From assembly GCA_016744295.1 (NCBI GenBank), contig JADGEQ010000026.1, forward strand, positions 33,924-97,923: a DNA stretch of 64,000 bases, given 5' to 3'. The first letter of the stretch is position 1, and each line of letters begins with the position of its first letter. A model generated the notes under the pieces. The model saw nothing but the letters and a program-made list of their open reading frames with translations, was not told the DNA's origin and ran no database searches. This DNA comes from Desulfobacteraceae bacterium. GTDB taxonomy: Bacteria > Desulfobacterota > Desulfobacteria > Desulfobacterales > Desulfobacteraceae. This document shows positions 51,756-60,985 of this stretch, one piece after another. The position numbers and the translations under genes were made by a program.

Positions 51756-53933
51756 TTAGTCTATCTCAACTTTTTCCAATTCGCAAAGCAATGCCTTGAA
51801 GACAGGGAATCCGGTGATGGGATCATAGTTTTTATCGTCCGTGAGCAGATTGATATTGCTGTCTTTCCATCCATCGGCCTGATTGAGCGCCCCACCCCCC
51901 TGGTTTACCTCCACCGCCCCTTTGAAAATTTTTTCAGTAACCCGGGCGACAAACCTCACTTTGCCCCTTGCCGTTTTTACCCAGACCGCATCTCCACTGG
52001 AAATGTTCCGGGATGCTGCGTCCTGGGGATGCAGGATGGCTTCGGCATTGGGTTGAAGCTTGACAAGGTTTGGAATATTCTGATGCTGGCTTCTGAACGT
52101 CGACTGCATGGTGCGGGCACCTGAGGTCAGGGTAAGGGGAAATTCTCGGATGAGTCCCTTATTTTGCATTCCTTCATGGGCATGGGTATACACCGGCAGT
52201 GGTTCATGGCCGTATTTTTTCAGCAGGGACGAGCTGATCTCCCATTTACCGGAAGGGGTGTTAAATCCCGTTTTTCCATCCGGACGAAGGTGTCCTGAAA
52301 GCCATTTTTTCTCTTTTTCAGGAGTGGGGGGAGCCTTGTGAATCACCACCGGACCATTTTCGGATTCGCGTTTAAAGGTTTCAAAATCCATGGGAATATC
52401 TTTTATCAGGTATTTGACCATATCTTCTTCGGTCTGGGGGTAAAGATGTCCGTAACCAAGCCTTTCTGCCAACTTTGCATAAATCAGATAGGAATTCATG
52501 GATTCACCCACAGGCTCAATAATTTTTTTTCGGTATTGAAGCGCTGAGGGACTGGCGCCCTGGCCGGGAGTGCCACATAGAGAGGTGTTTTCAAAATAGG
52601 TTGTTGCCGGTAGTACAATGTCGGCGTAGAGGGCATCCTGTTTTAGAAACAGGTCGACACAAACCTGGTAGTCAAGTCCATTGAGTGCTTTGGCATATAG
52701 GTCGCTGTTGGGCCAACTGGTCAATATGGAAGAGCCGCCGACAAGCAAAAACCGAATTTTATAGGGATCTTCCTGGAGCACTGAGCGGGGGAACTCCAAA
52801 AAATGTCCGTTTTTGGTCATATTGCAGAAAAGGGGATGGCGATCCATGCCGATGGGAGGGATATCTTTTGGGTACTTCACCGCCGGTTTCGGCAGAGAAA
52901 CCGGTGACCGCGGCTTGAACACCATGCCGCCTTTGACGTCAATATGACCGGTCAGGGCCCACAACGAGAACAGGGCACGCAAGGACTGGGCACCTGAATC
53001 GCTGAACTCCAGACCCGATTGGGTAATGAATGCGGCTTTCTTAGTGGAAAGGATCAATTGTGTCAGTTTAAGGAGGGTGGCTTCAGAAATACCGGTGGTC
53101 CTGCTTACGGAGGACGGATTAAAACCCCTTACATAATATTCCAGTTCGGAAAATCCCTGGCAATGATTTTCACCGAATACCCTGTCGATACCTTGCTTTT
53201 CAAAACACTGATTTAGAATGCCGTGAATCAGTGCACCGTCGGTTCCAGATCGAATGGGAATCCAATGGTCTGCCATTTGGGCCGTCTGGGTCTTCAAGGG
53301 GTCGATAACAACTATTTTGGCCCCCCTGGCCCTGGCCTTTTTCAGCTGAAGAAATTGCTTTATGGGAGAACCGGTGGCCGGGTTGGCACCCCAGACAAAG
53401 ATGATATCTGCATTGTCAAGATCAGGCTGGAGCATGCCTCCCGGTGCACCAAAGGTTGTCATCGGAGCAACAAAGGCATGTGAAATATGACAAATGGCGC
53501 CAACGGAGAAGGCATTGGGGGAACCCAGGGGCATAAAAAGTGAGTTGGGAATGGCAAGCCCCGGTTCATTGGGAGAGAACATTTTCCAGATAGAGTCCTC
53601 AAAGTTTCCCCGACCGAAAAACGAGGCGATACACTGGGGACCGTATATACCTTTTAATTTAAGTATCTTTTCTGAAATCTCATCCAGTGCCTGGTCCCAG
53701 GAAATCGGGGTAAAATCAAGGGTACCTTTGGGACCGGTTCGTTTCAGCGGTTTTGTGATCCGATCCTTTGCATAAACAATGATTGGGGCCTTTATTCCCC
53801 GCAGGCAGGGCTGGCCCTGGGGATGTTCTTTCCAGGGCAGAATCTTGGTGATTTTATCATTTTCAAGGCTGATCTTTACACCACAACCGGCCCCGCAGAT
53901 ACCACAAATACCTTTTTCTGTTTTTTTTGACAT
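51756..53933 (-). CDS. Molybdopterin oxidoreductase catalytic subunit (cytoplasmic)
   Basis: 725 residues of the DMSO reductase family. N-terminal 4Fe-4S site C10-x2-C13-x3-C17-x25-C43, then the bis-MGD domains (D-I-I-F-V-W-G-A-N-P-A-T-G-S-P). A cysteine in S-V-G-A-I-C148-H-I-S-H is the candidate Mo/W ligand. The C-terminal M-oxidoreductase dinucleotide-binding region has R-T-M-Q-S-T-F-R-S-Q-H. No twin-arginine signal, so cytoplasmic. Substrate not identifiable. No electron-transfer subunits adjoin it. Its promoter carries an operator shared with the marR gene at 55393. Confidence 0.85.
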   Translation of the reverse strand: MSKKTEKGICGICGAGCGVKISLENDKITKILPWKEHPQGQPCLRGIKAPIIVYAKDRITKPLKRTGPKGTLDFTPISWDQALDEISEKILKLKGIYGPQCIASFFGRGNFEDSIWKMFSPNEPGLAIPNSLFMPLGSPNAFSVGAICHISHAFVAPMTTFGAPGGMLQPDLDNADIIFVWGANPATGSPIKQFLQLKKARARGAKIVVIDPLKTQTAQMADHWIPIRSGTDGALIHGILNQCFEKQGIDRVFGENHCQGFSELEYYVRGFNPSSVSRTTGISEATLLKLTQLILSTKKAAFITQSGLEFSDSGAQSLRALFSLWALTGHIDVKGGMVFKPRSPVSLPKPAVKYPKDIPPIGMDRHPLFCNMTKNGHFLEFPRSVLQEDPYKIRFLLVGGSSILTSWPNSDLYAKALNGLDYQVCVDLFLKQDALYADIVLPATTYFENTSLCGTPGQGASPSALQYRKKIIEPVGESMNSYLIYAKLAERLGYGHLYPQTEEDMVKYLIKDIPMDFETFKRESENGPVVIHKAPPTPEKEKKWLSGHLRPDGKTGFNTPSGKWEISSSLLKKYGHEPLPVYTHAHEGMQNKGLIREFPLTLTSGARTMQSTFRSQHQNIPNLVKLQPNAEAILHPQDAASRNISSGDAVWVKTARGKVRFVARVTEKIFKGAVEVNQGGGALNQADGWKDSNINLLTDDKNYDPITGFPVFKALLCELEKVEID

Positions 53934-54084
53934 GGCTCCTCCAGCATCATTTGCTGATACGGTTCAGGATCTATAACAAAAGAATTGTTCCGTATCGATG
54001 ATTATGAAATCGGACCTGCAATCCTAGTCAAGATTCCCGGTGATTTTTATTTTTATGGCAGCATAGGCTGAATCAATTGCCATA

Positions 54085-54113
54085 AATATAATTGCCATGA
54101 CAATTATTGTCAA
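54085..54113 (-). promoter_or_regulatory. Promoter with MarR-type operator, molybdopterin oxidoreductase gene
   Basis: Minus strand: TTGACA, 17 bases, TATATT. A perfect palindrome TGACAATTATTGTCA (54098-54112) covers the -35 box and spacer. The whole 29-base element matches the one at 55325-55353 in 24 of 29 positions. Confidence 0.75.
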
Positions 54114-54142
54114 GGACTAATTTTAATGTGACTTGATGAGAA

Positions 54143-54634
54143 TCAGGCCTTTTTCCATGGTTTGAGAACCGATATGAAAAGGGCAAATATAAGTGTTGAG
54201 AGCTGAAGCATACCCCAATAGAAAATCATGTTTCTATTCTGAAGATAGCCCGGCTCTATCCATGCGTCTAATCCATGGATTTTTGAAATTGGAACCAACG
54301 CATTCACCCAGGGGCCGAGCCAAAAGGTACCAAATATAATGCCAAATATGGTAATACCCCATTTAACAATGATCCACCGGCGTTTAAACCAGCCCCAGCC
54401 CGTGAATACGGAATAGACAACTCCGGTTAAAAGTACGCCATTGGCTCCGGGAATAATAATGAAATCATCAATAAACTTCATTGATACATCGATTCCGTAT
54501 AATTGCATTCCATAACTGGCTTTTAAAAATTGATTCATCAAACAAAGAATGATTGCCGCACCTATCCACGCACAGGCAAAAAGAATGTGAATTCCCTTTA
54601 GCCACTTTTGGCCCTTTGTACTCAATTTTTTCAT
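54143..54634 (-). CDS. DUF2269-like integral membrane protein
   Basis: 163 residues, four helices (I-L-F-A-C-A-W-I-G-A-A-I-I-L-C near the N-terminus, G-A-N-G-V-L-L-T-G-V-V-Y-S-V, I-T-I-F-G-I-I-F-G-T-F-W-L, and one at the C-terminus). The pattern resembles DUF2269 and related heme-binding-like small membrane proteins. AGGGATC precedes the ATG. It follows the MarR gene at 55109-54657 by 22 bases in one transcript and is probably under its control. Function unknown. Confidence 0.65.
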   Translation of the reverse strand: MKKLSTKGQKWLKGIHILFACAWIGAAIILCLMNQFLKASYGMQLYGIDVSMKFIDDFIIIPGANGVLLTGVVYSVFTGWGWFKRRWIIVKWGITIFGIIFGTFWLGPWVNALVPISKIHGLDAWIEPGYLQNRNMIFYWGMLQLSTLIFALFISVLKPWKKA

Positions 54635-54656
54635 GAGATCCCTTTTTTATGTACGG

Positions 54657-55109
54657 TTATACTGATTTCAGATTTTCAATGACAGTCCCATGGACTCTTT
54701 TAAACACCTCCATGTCTTCAGTGGGTACCCCGCTGAAAAGCGTTTCAATCGTCTTAACTGCAATGGGAATCAATTCTTTTTTTAAGGCCTTACCGCTTTT
54801 TGTCAGAAACACACGGTTGAGCCTTTTATCTCGTTCATCCGGTTTTTTTTCCACGTAGCCTTTGATTTCTAGTTGTTTCAGGATCATGGCCATATTATGC
54901 CTGTTCTTCGATGTCAGCTGAGCCAGTTTACTCTGATGTACGCCCTCTTTTTCCCAAAGCCGGTTCAAAACAGCCCATTGCTGAGCTGTGATTTCAAATC
55001 CGTTTTTACGAAAGGATCGATAAAGATAGGCATTCATTTCTCTTGCCATACTATTGATAATGTATCCGGGAGAATTATCCAGGGGAAAGACGTTTAATAT
55101 ATTTTTCAT
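54657..55109 (-). CDS. MarR-family transcriptional regulator
   Basis: The start is ATG 55109 with GAGGAG just upstream; the frame to 55121 starts at a TTG inside the ribosome site. About 150 residues. The winged helix includes A-Q-Q-W-A-V-L-N-R-L-W-E-K-E-G and L-T-S-K-N-R-H-N-M-A-M-I-L-K-Q-L, and the wing P-D-E-R-D-K-R-L-N-R-V-F-L-T. Operon with the membrane protein at 54143. Paralogue of the MarR encoded at 55393. Confidence 0.9.
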   Translation of the reverse strand: MKNILNVFPLDNSPGYIINSMAREMNAYLYRSFRKNGFEITAQQWAVLNRLWEKEGVHQSKLAQLTSKNRHNMAMILKQLEIKGYVEKKPDERDKRLNRVFLTKSGKALKKELIPIAVKTIETLFSGVPTEDMEVFKRVHGTVIENLKSV

Positions 55110-55128
55110 GTCACTCCTCAATATTATT

Positions 55129-55149
55129 GTTACTATGATAACGTTACTA
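55129..55149. promoter_or_regulatory. Paired GTTACTA repeats upstream of the first MarR gene
   Basis: GTTACTA occurs at 55129-55135 and 55143-55149, 14 bases apart, within a TTGTT...AACAA frame and just upstream of the ribosome site. A possible autoregulatory site. Confidence 0.35.
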
Positions 55150-55324
55150 AGACAACAACTAATCCGTATTTACCCCTTTGTCAATCTGTTTGCAAAAAAA
55201 TACCGCCGTATCGCAGATTATTTCTGCCGACCATAAAGAGGAGGATAGTTCGATACACAGAACCTGGGCATTTTAGACCTTAGAGAAATCTGATTTCATC
55301 ACCCATCGCCTCAAGGTATTTTCA

Positions 55325-55353
55325 TTGACAATAGTTGTCCTTACAATTATGTT
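55325..55353 (+). promoter_or_regulatory. Promoter with MarR-type operator, second marR gene
   Basis: TTGACA (55325-55330), 17 bases, TATGTT (55348-55353). The palindrome GACAA-TAG-TTGTC (55327-55339) covers the -35 box. Nearly identical to the element at 54085-54113. Confidence 0.75.
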
Positions 55354-55392
55354 TGCAACAATTTAATTCAAAATATTCCTGTGGAGGTGATA

Positions 55393-55818
55393 ATGGATTT
55401 TATCATGGACGAATCTCTGGGTTTTATTATTTCCAGGACAGCTGTAGCAATGAAAAAAAAATTTACTAAACGACTAAAGCCATATGATTTGACCCCTGAG
55501 CAGTGGTCTCTTCTGAATCGATTAGGAGAGCAGGATGGGGTGACACAAAAAGATCTCTCTGAAAGAACCTATAAAGATCAGCCCAACACCACCCGCATAC
55601 TGGATAAACTTGAAAAGAAAAAATTGGTACGACGGGCTGACAGCCCTGAAGACCGGCGTGCATTTATTGTTTTCCTCACTGACAAGGGAAAGAAAATGAG
55701 AAGGAACATTATTCCCATCACAATGCAGTTGAATGAAGATGCTGCCATGGGATTAAAAAAACAAGATCGTCTTCAACTCATCATACTTCTCTCCAAGGTT
55801 TATGAGAACCTAGGGTAG
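55393..55818 (+). CDS. MarR-family transcriptional regulator (second)
   Basis: The start is ATG 55393 with GGAGG five bases upstream. About 141 residues. L-T-P-E-Q-W-S-L-L-N-R-L-G-E-Q-D-G and T-R-I-L-D-K-L-E-K-K-K-L-V-R-R-A form the winged helix, and S-P-E-D-R-R-A-F-I-V the wing. An operator over its own -35 box indicates autorepression. The same operator at the molybdopterin oxidoreductase promoter suggests it also controls that enzyme. Confidence 0.9.
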   Translation: MDFIMDESLGFIISRTAVAMKKKFTKRLKPYDLTPEQWSLLNRLGEQDGVTQKDLSERTYKDQPNTTRILDKLEKKKLVRRADSPEDRRAFIVFLTDKGKKMRRNIIPITMQLNEDAAMGLKKQDRLQLIILLSKVYENLG

Positions 55819-55956
55819 TTGGCACTGAGGAAGCCCCTGCCGTTGCTTTGGGGATAATACCAGAGTCGCTTACTCTTGAAAGCATTTTGTCGATACAAAA
55901 AGCGGTTAACAAGGAGCTGGCCGAAGCTGAACCGGATACCCTGGAAAATAATTAGT

Positions 55957-56613
55957 TTATGCTGTGGTCGGAGATGCGTTAGCACTCCCACTCAATACGA
56001 GGCGCACGGCCAAACCAATCATTATCAAACCTGAAAAACGCTGCTGCCATGCCAACATACGTGGCCACCGCTGGAGCCATTTGCCTACCATTCCTGAAGC
56101 TATAGCAACGGAACCCAGCGAAAATATCCCAGCAAGTTTTTGCAGGCTTCCAAGTATGAGTAGTTGCACCCAAACCGGTCCCGCACTTGGGTCAACAAAT
56201 TGAGGTAAAAAAGCAAACATAAAAAGGAATGATTTCGGATTGGTCAAATTGTTAATTGTACCATCTCGAACTGCTGTCCAGCTTGAGATTGCTGGTGCCA
56301 CAATATCCCTGTTTTTGATTTCCTGGAACGAACTGAGCAGGCGCAGACCATACCAAAAAAGATAGACAGCCCCCGCCCATCGTAAAACTTCCAAGGCCAA
56401 GGGATGTGTCTGCAATAAGGATGCGACGCCCAGAACAAGCAATGTCACCTGCACTGTACCAGACACAAGAACCGATCCAACAACGGTTAGGAGAGCCGTT
56501 TTTCGACCCTGTCCGATCCCCCGCCCAATAACAAGCATCATGTCGGGACCAGGAGTAAGTTCTAAAAAGAACAATGCAACCGCAAAAGCAACTAACACTT
56601 CAATCCCAAGCAT
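55957..56613 (-). CDS. LysE/RhtB-family amino acid exporter
   Basis: 218 residues, six helices. F-L-E-L-T-P-G-P-D-M-M-L-V-I-G-R-G at the N-terminus and N-L-T-N-P-K-S-F-L-F-M-F-A-F-L-P-Q-F-V are the two family signatures. These proteins export amino acids or similar solutes by proton exchange. Stand-alone gene; substrate not predictable. Short coding-like sequence between this gene and the MarR stop (55819-55950) could be a relic but was not identified. Confidence 0.88.
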   Translation of the reverse strand: MLGIEVLVAFAVALFFLELTPGPDMMLVIGRGIGQGRKTALLTVVGSVLVSGTVQVTLLVLGVASLLQTHPLALEVLRWAGAVYLFWYGLRLLSSFQEIKNRDIVAPAISSWTAVRDGTINNLTNPKSFLFMFAFLPQFVDPSAGPVWVQLLILGSLQKLAGIFSLGSVAIASGMVGKWLQRWPRMLAWQQRFSGLIMIGLAVRLVLSGSANASPTTA

Positions 56614-57117
56614 AGGAGAAATCCTTTTTTATAAATCAGTTCGAATATTTTTACTAAAAAATTTCAGCTCTAAAAAAATATAAGCCTCTCTGCATCCAGA
56701 TAATAATTGAAAAATCAACTATTTTTTCCTTCTTTCTTATAACTGTTTTATAAATGCATCAACCTCTTTTTCATTCGTGGTCCAGGAAGTAACCAATCGT
56801 ACAACGGAATGGTTTTTGCCTTTTTTCTTCTTAAAAGATATTAAGTCGGAGTTTCACCTGCGTAATGGTATGATTATCCTCGGACTTAAAAATCAATTAT
56901 ATGGGAATGGGAAGAATTAAGAGTCCATTACCTTATATTGGAGATATAGTAGATTCTGGAAAATGAAACAGAATAATCTTAATACTTAAATGAGTGGGTT
57001 CTGATTTAAAAACAAAATTTTAAATTTCTAAGACTACCTGCCAGAATTCCTGATATTGATTGCCGCGTTATATGAAGGATAAACTTCCTGATGTCCCCCT
57101 ATAGTCCCCCCCAAGCA
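56614..57117. other. Intergenic region with a threonine aldolase relic
   Basis: Upstream of the LysE gene. It contains an aldolase C-terminal fragment (56737-56848) and otherwise AT-rich sequence without ORFs. It ends at the tRNA terminator. Confidence 0.45.
56737..56848 (-). pseudogene. C-terminal fragment of a low-specificity threonine aldolase
   Basis: The minus-strand frame reads S-V-V-R-L-V-T-S-W-T-T-N-E-K-E-V-D-A-F followed by a few residues and TAA at 56739-56737. R-L-V-T-S-W-x-T and the terminal V-D-x-F/L-I helix are the usual end of this PLP enzyme. Everything upstream, including the PLP-lysine region, is missing. Confidence 0.7.
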
Positions 57118-57154
57118 AAAAAAGCTCCTAACGAAAATCGCTAGGAGCTTTTTT
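57118..57154 (-). terminator. Terminator downstream of tRNA-Arg
   Basis: A stem of AAAAAAGCTCCTA and its complement with one internal mismatch and a five-base loop. Read on the minus strand it ends in a T-run. It lies just past the tRNA 3' end. Confidence 0.8.
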
Positions 57155-57160
57155 AAAATG

Positions 57161-57237
<77 letters not shown>

Positions 57238-57391
57238 AAACAGAAGAGTCTTATACCAAAGAGATTCTTGATTGTCCACAAAAAAATTGGAAAATTACAT
57301 TTTTATCATGTTCATGTAAAACATTTTGCTTTTATAGAGATCATGATAATGATACACTTGATTTTTATCCAAACATGCTAAGGTTCACTGA

Positions 57392-58354
57392 ATGAAAAAA
57401 AAAACAGACCAGAAACAACCCGACGTGCCCAAACGGCTGACAAAAAAAGATTTTCATGTTCCCGTATCAAAAGTAAAAACATCAAGTTCCAAAGCCCTTG
57501 TTAAATCAGATCCCATACAAAGCTATTTGAATGAAATCAACCGCTACAAGCTTTTGAACAGGGATCAGGAGGTTGAGCTGGGCAAACGGATACAGGAAGA
57601 GGAAGACCAGGAAGCGGCCTATATCATGACCACATCCAACCTCAGGCTTGTGGTAAAAATTGCCCTTGAGTTCCAACGGATCTGGATGCAGAATCTTTTA
57701 GACCTGATCCAGGAAGGCAATATCGGCCTTGTCCAGGCGGTCAAAAAATTTAATCCCTATAAGAATGTTAAATTTTCCTATTATGCATCTTTCTGGATCA
57801 AGGCCTATATCCTAAAATTTATCATGGACAACTGGCGCATGGTAAAAATCGGCACCACCCAGGGGCAGCGCAAGCTGTTTTTCCGACTAAAAAAGGAAAA
57901 AGCACGGCTTATTGAGCAGGGATTTGATCCTAAACCCAAACTTTTGTCAGAACGTCTGGGGGTCTCTGAAAAAGAAGTTGTTGACATGGACCAACGGTTG
58001 GACAACTGGGATCTTTCCCTTGATGAACCATTGAAAAACGATTCAAACACAGAACGAATTGAATTTATCAACGTTGAGACCGACTCCTCCGAAGACCGGA
58101 TCGCAAAAAAAGAGATCGAAGATATTCTTCACACCAAGGTGAATGAATTTAAAAAAACCCTAAATGCAAGAGAACTGGACATATTTGAACGAAGAATATT
58201 TTCCGACAGCCCCAAGACCCTCCAGCAGATAGGGGAAGAATATTCCATTTCCCGGGAACGGGTTCGGCAGATTGAAAATAATATTTTAAAAAAAATGAAA
58301 ACATTTTTTAAAAAAGACATGCCTGATTTTGACATGTATGATCACAACCAGTAA
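57392..58354 (+). CDS. rpoH: RpoH-type alternative sigma factor
   Basis: 320 residues. A region of about 38 residues precedes sigma70 region 1.2 (D-P-I-Q-S-Y-L-N-E-I). Region 2 follows (L-V-V-K-I-A-L-E-F, D-L-I-Q-E-G-N-I-G-L, F-S-Y-Y-A-S-F-W-I-K-A-Y-I). The segment T-T-Q-G-Q-R-K-L-F-F-R-L is the RpoH box, distinguishing it from housekeeping and stationary sigma factors. Region 4.2 ends with S-I-S-R-E-R-V-R-Q-I-E-N. Directs heat-shock transcription. It is followed 38 bases later by the TPR lipoprotein gene and may share its transcript. Confidence 0.88.
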   Translation: MKKKTDQKQPDVPKRLTKKDFHVPVSKVKTSSSKALVKSDPIQSYLNEINRYKLLNRDQEVELGKRIQEEEDQEAAYIMTTSNLRLVVKIALEFQRIWMQNLLDLIQEGNIGLVQAVKKFNPYKNVKFSYYASFWIKAYILKFIMDNWRMVKIGTTQGQRKLFFRLKKEKARLIEQGFDPKPKLLSERLGVSEKEVVDMDQRLDNWDLSLDEPLKNDSNTERIEFINVETDSSEDRIAKKEIEDILHTKVNEFKKTLNARELDIFERRIFSDSPKTLQQIGEEYSISRERVRQIENNILKKMKTFFKKDMPDFDMYDHNQ

Positions 58355-58392
58355 AAACCTTAAAAAAACGGTCACCAAAAGGGCATGACTCC

Positions 58393-60153
58393 ATGAAAAA
58401 ACAATCTATTTGGATCTTTTTAATTATAGCTTCAATTTTGTCAGTTTCAGGATGCAATCAGGGTAAAATAATTTCCTCTCCCCAGGGTTCAGAAGGCTTC
58501 ACAACCCTGGAGACTGTTGCCCTGGAAAATTCCCAACTGCCTGCCACATATTTTTATCTTGAATCCAGAATACATGCCCAAAGAAATGAGATCCCCCAGG
58601 CAATAGCTTCCCTGGAAAAGGCCATTGAGCGGGATGGGGAGTCTGCATTTTTAAAAAGGGATTTGATCCGGTTCTATCTAAATCAAAAGAAAAATGACCA
58701 GGCCCTGATACTGGCCCAAACCCTTGTGGATCAAGACCCTGATAATGTTGACAACCTTTTGCTCCTTGTTCGGCTGATAAAAGAGCCCGATCAGGAAGCC
58801 CAATTACCAGAGCTTCTAACAAGAATACTCGCCCTAGACCCCAAGAACAAGGAAACCTACCTTCGCCTTGGCAAGATTTATATGGACAATCAAAATCTGA
58901 AACAAGCCCTTGATCTTTTTTCCAATATGGCAGAACAACTGCCGGAGTATTATGTCGCCTACTTTTACCTGGGAGAGGTCCACTTATTAATGAAAAACCA
59001 GATTCTTGCAGAACAGGCGTTCTTAAAAACCCTTGAATTGGAAACAGAACTTGTGGAACCCCGGTTCAGACTGATCGAAATTTACGAACAGCAAAAAAGA
59101 AAGAACCGGAAAAAACTTATTCTTGAATCCTATGAAAAAATTATTGAGATTGAACCGGAAAATGACAGAGCAGTTCTTGAAATGGCCCTTTTCCACTACA
59201 AAAACAACCAACGGGGCAAGGCCTCCTCTTTGTTCACACAATTAGGCAATGAAGCCAAAGAGAACTCCCGGCTGGTCATGGTGGCCTTGGATACCTTTAT
59301 TTCTGAAAAACGGTACCAGGATGCTGTCATTGTATTTTCCCAGATGATAAAGGCAGACCCTGATAGCGCCAATTTGAATTTTTTTACCGGCATGGCCTAT
59401 GAAGCTGTGGAAGATAGAGACGCCGCCATTAGTCATTACCTCAAGGTGACACCGGAACATCCCCAATACAAAAAGACCTTGCTGAGCATTGCATTTTTGT
59501 ACAAGGAGATGGACCAACCCCAAAAGGCAATCCAAATTCTGGAACAACACCACTCAAAAAATCCCAGAGACGTCGACATTGTCTCCTTCCTTGCTTCTTT
59601 TTATGAAAATCAGGCCCAATACGATAAAGCCATCACTCTCCTGAAGAACAGCCTGCAAAACTCTCCAACCAACACCACCCTCCTTTTCCGGTTGGGAACC
59701 ATCCAGGATAAGGCAGGACTGAAAAACCAATCCATCCAGACCATGGAAACCTTGATTCAAACAGATCCTAAGAATGCCAGTGCCCTGAACTATCTGGGAT
59801 ATACCTATGCCGACATGGGGATCAAACTGGATGAAGCCCTGGACCTAATTTCAAGGGCCTTAAAACAAAAACCAGACGATGGATATATAACCGACAGTAT
59901 GGGCTGGGTTTATTTTCAAAAGCAAGACTATGAAATGGCTGTTCACTATCTTGAGCAGGCAGCTAAATTGAGTAATTTTGAATCAATTATTGCAGATCAT
60001 CTGGCAGATGCCTATGTAAAGGCCGGACAATTGAAAGAGGCTTTGGACACCTACAAAAAAGCCCTGAGCAATACAAAGAAGAAAGATTCTGATCTGATCC
60101 AAAAACTTGAGAAAAAAATCAAAACCCTTGAAAAGATATTAGATGGGAAATAG
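58393..60153 (+). CDS. TPR-repeat lipoprotein
   Basis: 586 residues. Signal peptide with lipobox V-S-G-C (cysteine about 21), then roughly twelve tetratricopeptide repeats to the end, for example Y-L-R-L-G-K-I-Y-M-D-N-Q-N-L-K-Q-A-L and L-N-Y-L-G-Y-T-Y-A-D-M-G. Periplasmic TPR lipoproteins act as scaffolds in envelope assembly. Its stop overlaps the following lipoprotein gene by 11 bases, so the two are probably partners at the outer membrane. Confidence 0.85.
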   Translation: MKKQSIWIFLIIASILSVSGCNQGKIISSPQGSEGFTTLETVALENSQLPATYFYLESRIHAQRNEIPQAIASLEKAIERDGESAFLKRDLIRFYLNQKKNDQALILAQTLVDQDPDNVDNLLLLVRLIKEPDQEAQLPELLTRILALDPKNKETYLRLGKIYMDNQNLKQALDLFSNMAEQLPEYYVAYFYLGEVHLLMKNQILAEQAFLKTLELETELVEPRFRLIEIYEQQKRKNRKKLILESYEKIIEIEPENDRAVLEMALFHYKNNQRGKASSLFTQLGNEAKENSRLVMVALDTFISEKRYQDAVIVFSQMIKADPDSANLNFFTGMAYEAVEDRDAAISHYLKVTPEHPQYKKTLLSIAFLYKEMDQPQKAIQILEQHHSKNPRDVDIVSFLASFYENQAQYDKAITLLKNSLQNSPTNTTLLFRLGTIQDKAGLKNQSIQTMETLIQTDPKNASALNYLGYTYADMGIKLDEALDLISRALKQKPDDGYITDSMGWVYFQKQDYEMAVHYLEQAAKLSNFESIIADHLADAYVKAGQLKEALDTYKKALSNTKKKDSDLIQKLEKKIKTLEKILDGK

Positions 60154-60928
60154 GAACCCTAAATCTTGTTTTTCCCCGATTTTAATCCCTCTTTTTTTGA
60201 TCTTCCTGGTGTTTGTTTCCGGATGTATGCCGCTTCAGCCCCAAACAGATCCGGCTCAGGATAAAAAAGCCCGACGCCTTGCCAGTGATATCCGGTCCCT
60301 AAACCAGGAGATAAAAGCTTCCCGGGGAATTGGTTGGATCAAACTGGAAACCGCCACACGCAGGGACATATTTAAAATTGCCTGGGCTGCAGCTTTCCCA
60401 AACAGGATCAGAATCACCTTTCTCGTATCCGGCCATCCCTTTGAGACCATCGTGGCCACAGGCAAGAATGTGACCTTTATCTCCCACACCGGCGAGCACC
60501 CTGCACATACCACTCTTTCAAACAACCCGGATTTGGAAAAATTTATCCATATCCCAATAAAATTATCCGAAATGATTGCCATTCTCCTGGGACATATCCC
60601 CGTACAAAAATTTGACCATGCCTGGTTTGAACCCGGGGATAAAAATTTTTCTTGTGTAATTCTGGCACAAAACTGGAAATCCGCTTTCCAAAAAATCCAT
60701 ATAAACAAAGAGGAACAAGTGCGACAATTGGTCCTTCTGGACAAAGACAATATCCCCCTCTATGACATCACCTACCTTGACTACCAGACCCATGGAAAAA
60801 GTCGCATCCCTGCAACCCTTTTGCTGCAGGATACCAGGGGCAGAAGGATCCATTTGAACCTTACCCGATTTATCCCCAATCCCCCCATAAAAGAGTCTGT
60901 ATTCAGGTTGACAGAATCCGGATCGTGA
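60143..60928 (+). CDS. LolB/DUF4292-like outer-membrane lipoprotein
   Basis: 261 residues, lipobox V-S-G-C (about residue 28). A beta-rich domain of the LolA/LolB type follows: S-R-G-I-G-W-I-K-L-E-T near the start, the hydrophobic face F-K-I-A-W-A-A-A-F-P-N-R-I-R-I-T-F and a C-terminal strand R-I-H-L-N-L-T-R-F. LolB accepts lipoproteins from LolA at the outer membrane; DUF4292 proteins share the fold. Assignment is by pattern only. Translationally coupled to the TPR lipoprotein. Confidence 0.6.
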   Translation: MGNRNPKSCFSPILIPLFLIFLVFVSGCMPLQPQTDPAQDKKARRLASDIRSLNQEIKASRGIGWIKLETATRRDIFKIAWAAAFPNRIRITFLVSGHPFETIVATGKNVTFISHTGEHPAHTTLSNNPDLEKFIHIPIKLSEMIAILLGHIPVQKFDHAWFEPGDKNFSCVILAQNWKSAFQKIHINKEEQVRQLVLLDKDNIPLYDITYLDYQTHGKSRIPATLLLQDTRGRRIHLNLTRFIPNPPIKESVFRLTESGS

Positions 60929-60985
60929 TCATTATTAAAAAATTGATTTAACCCATAGGATTTCTCAAAGGAGACCGTTAATATT

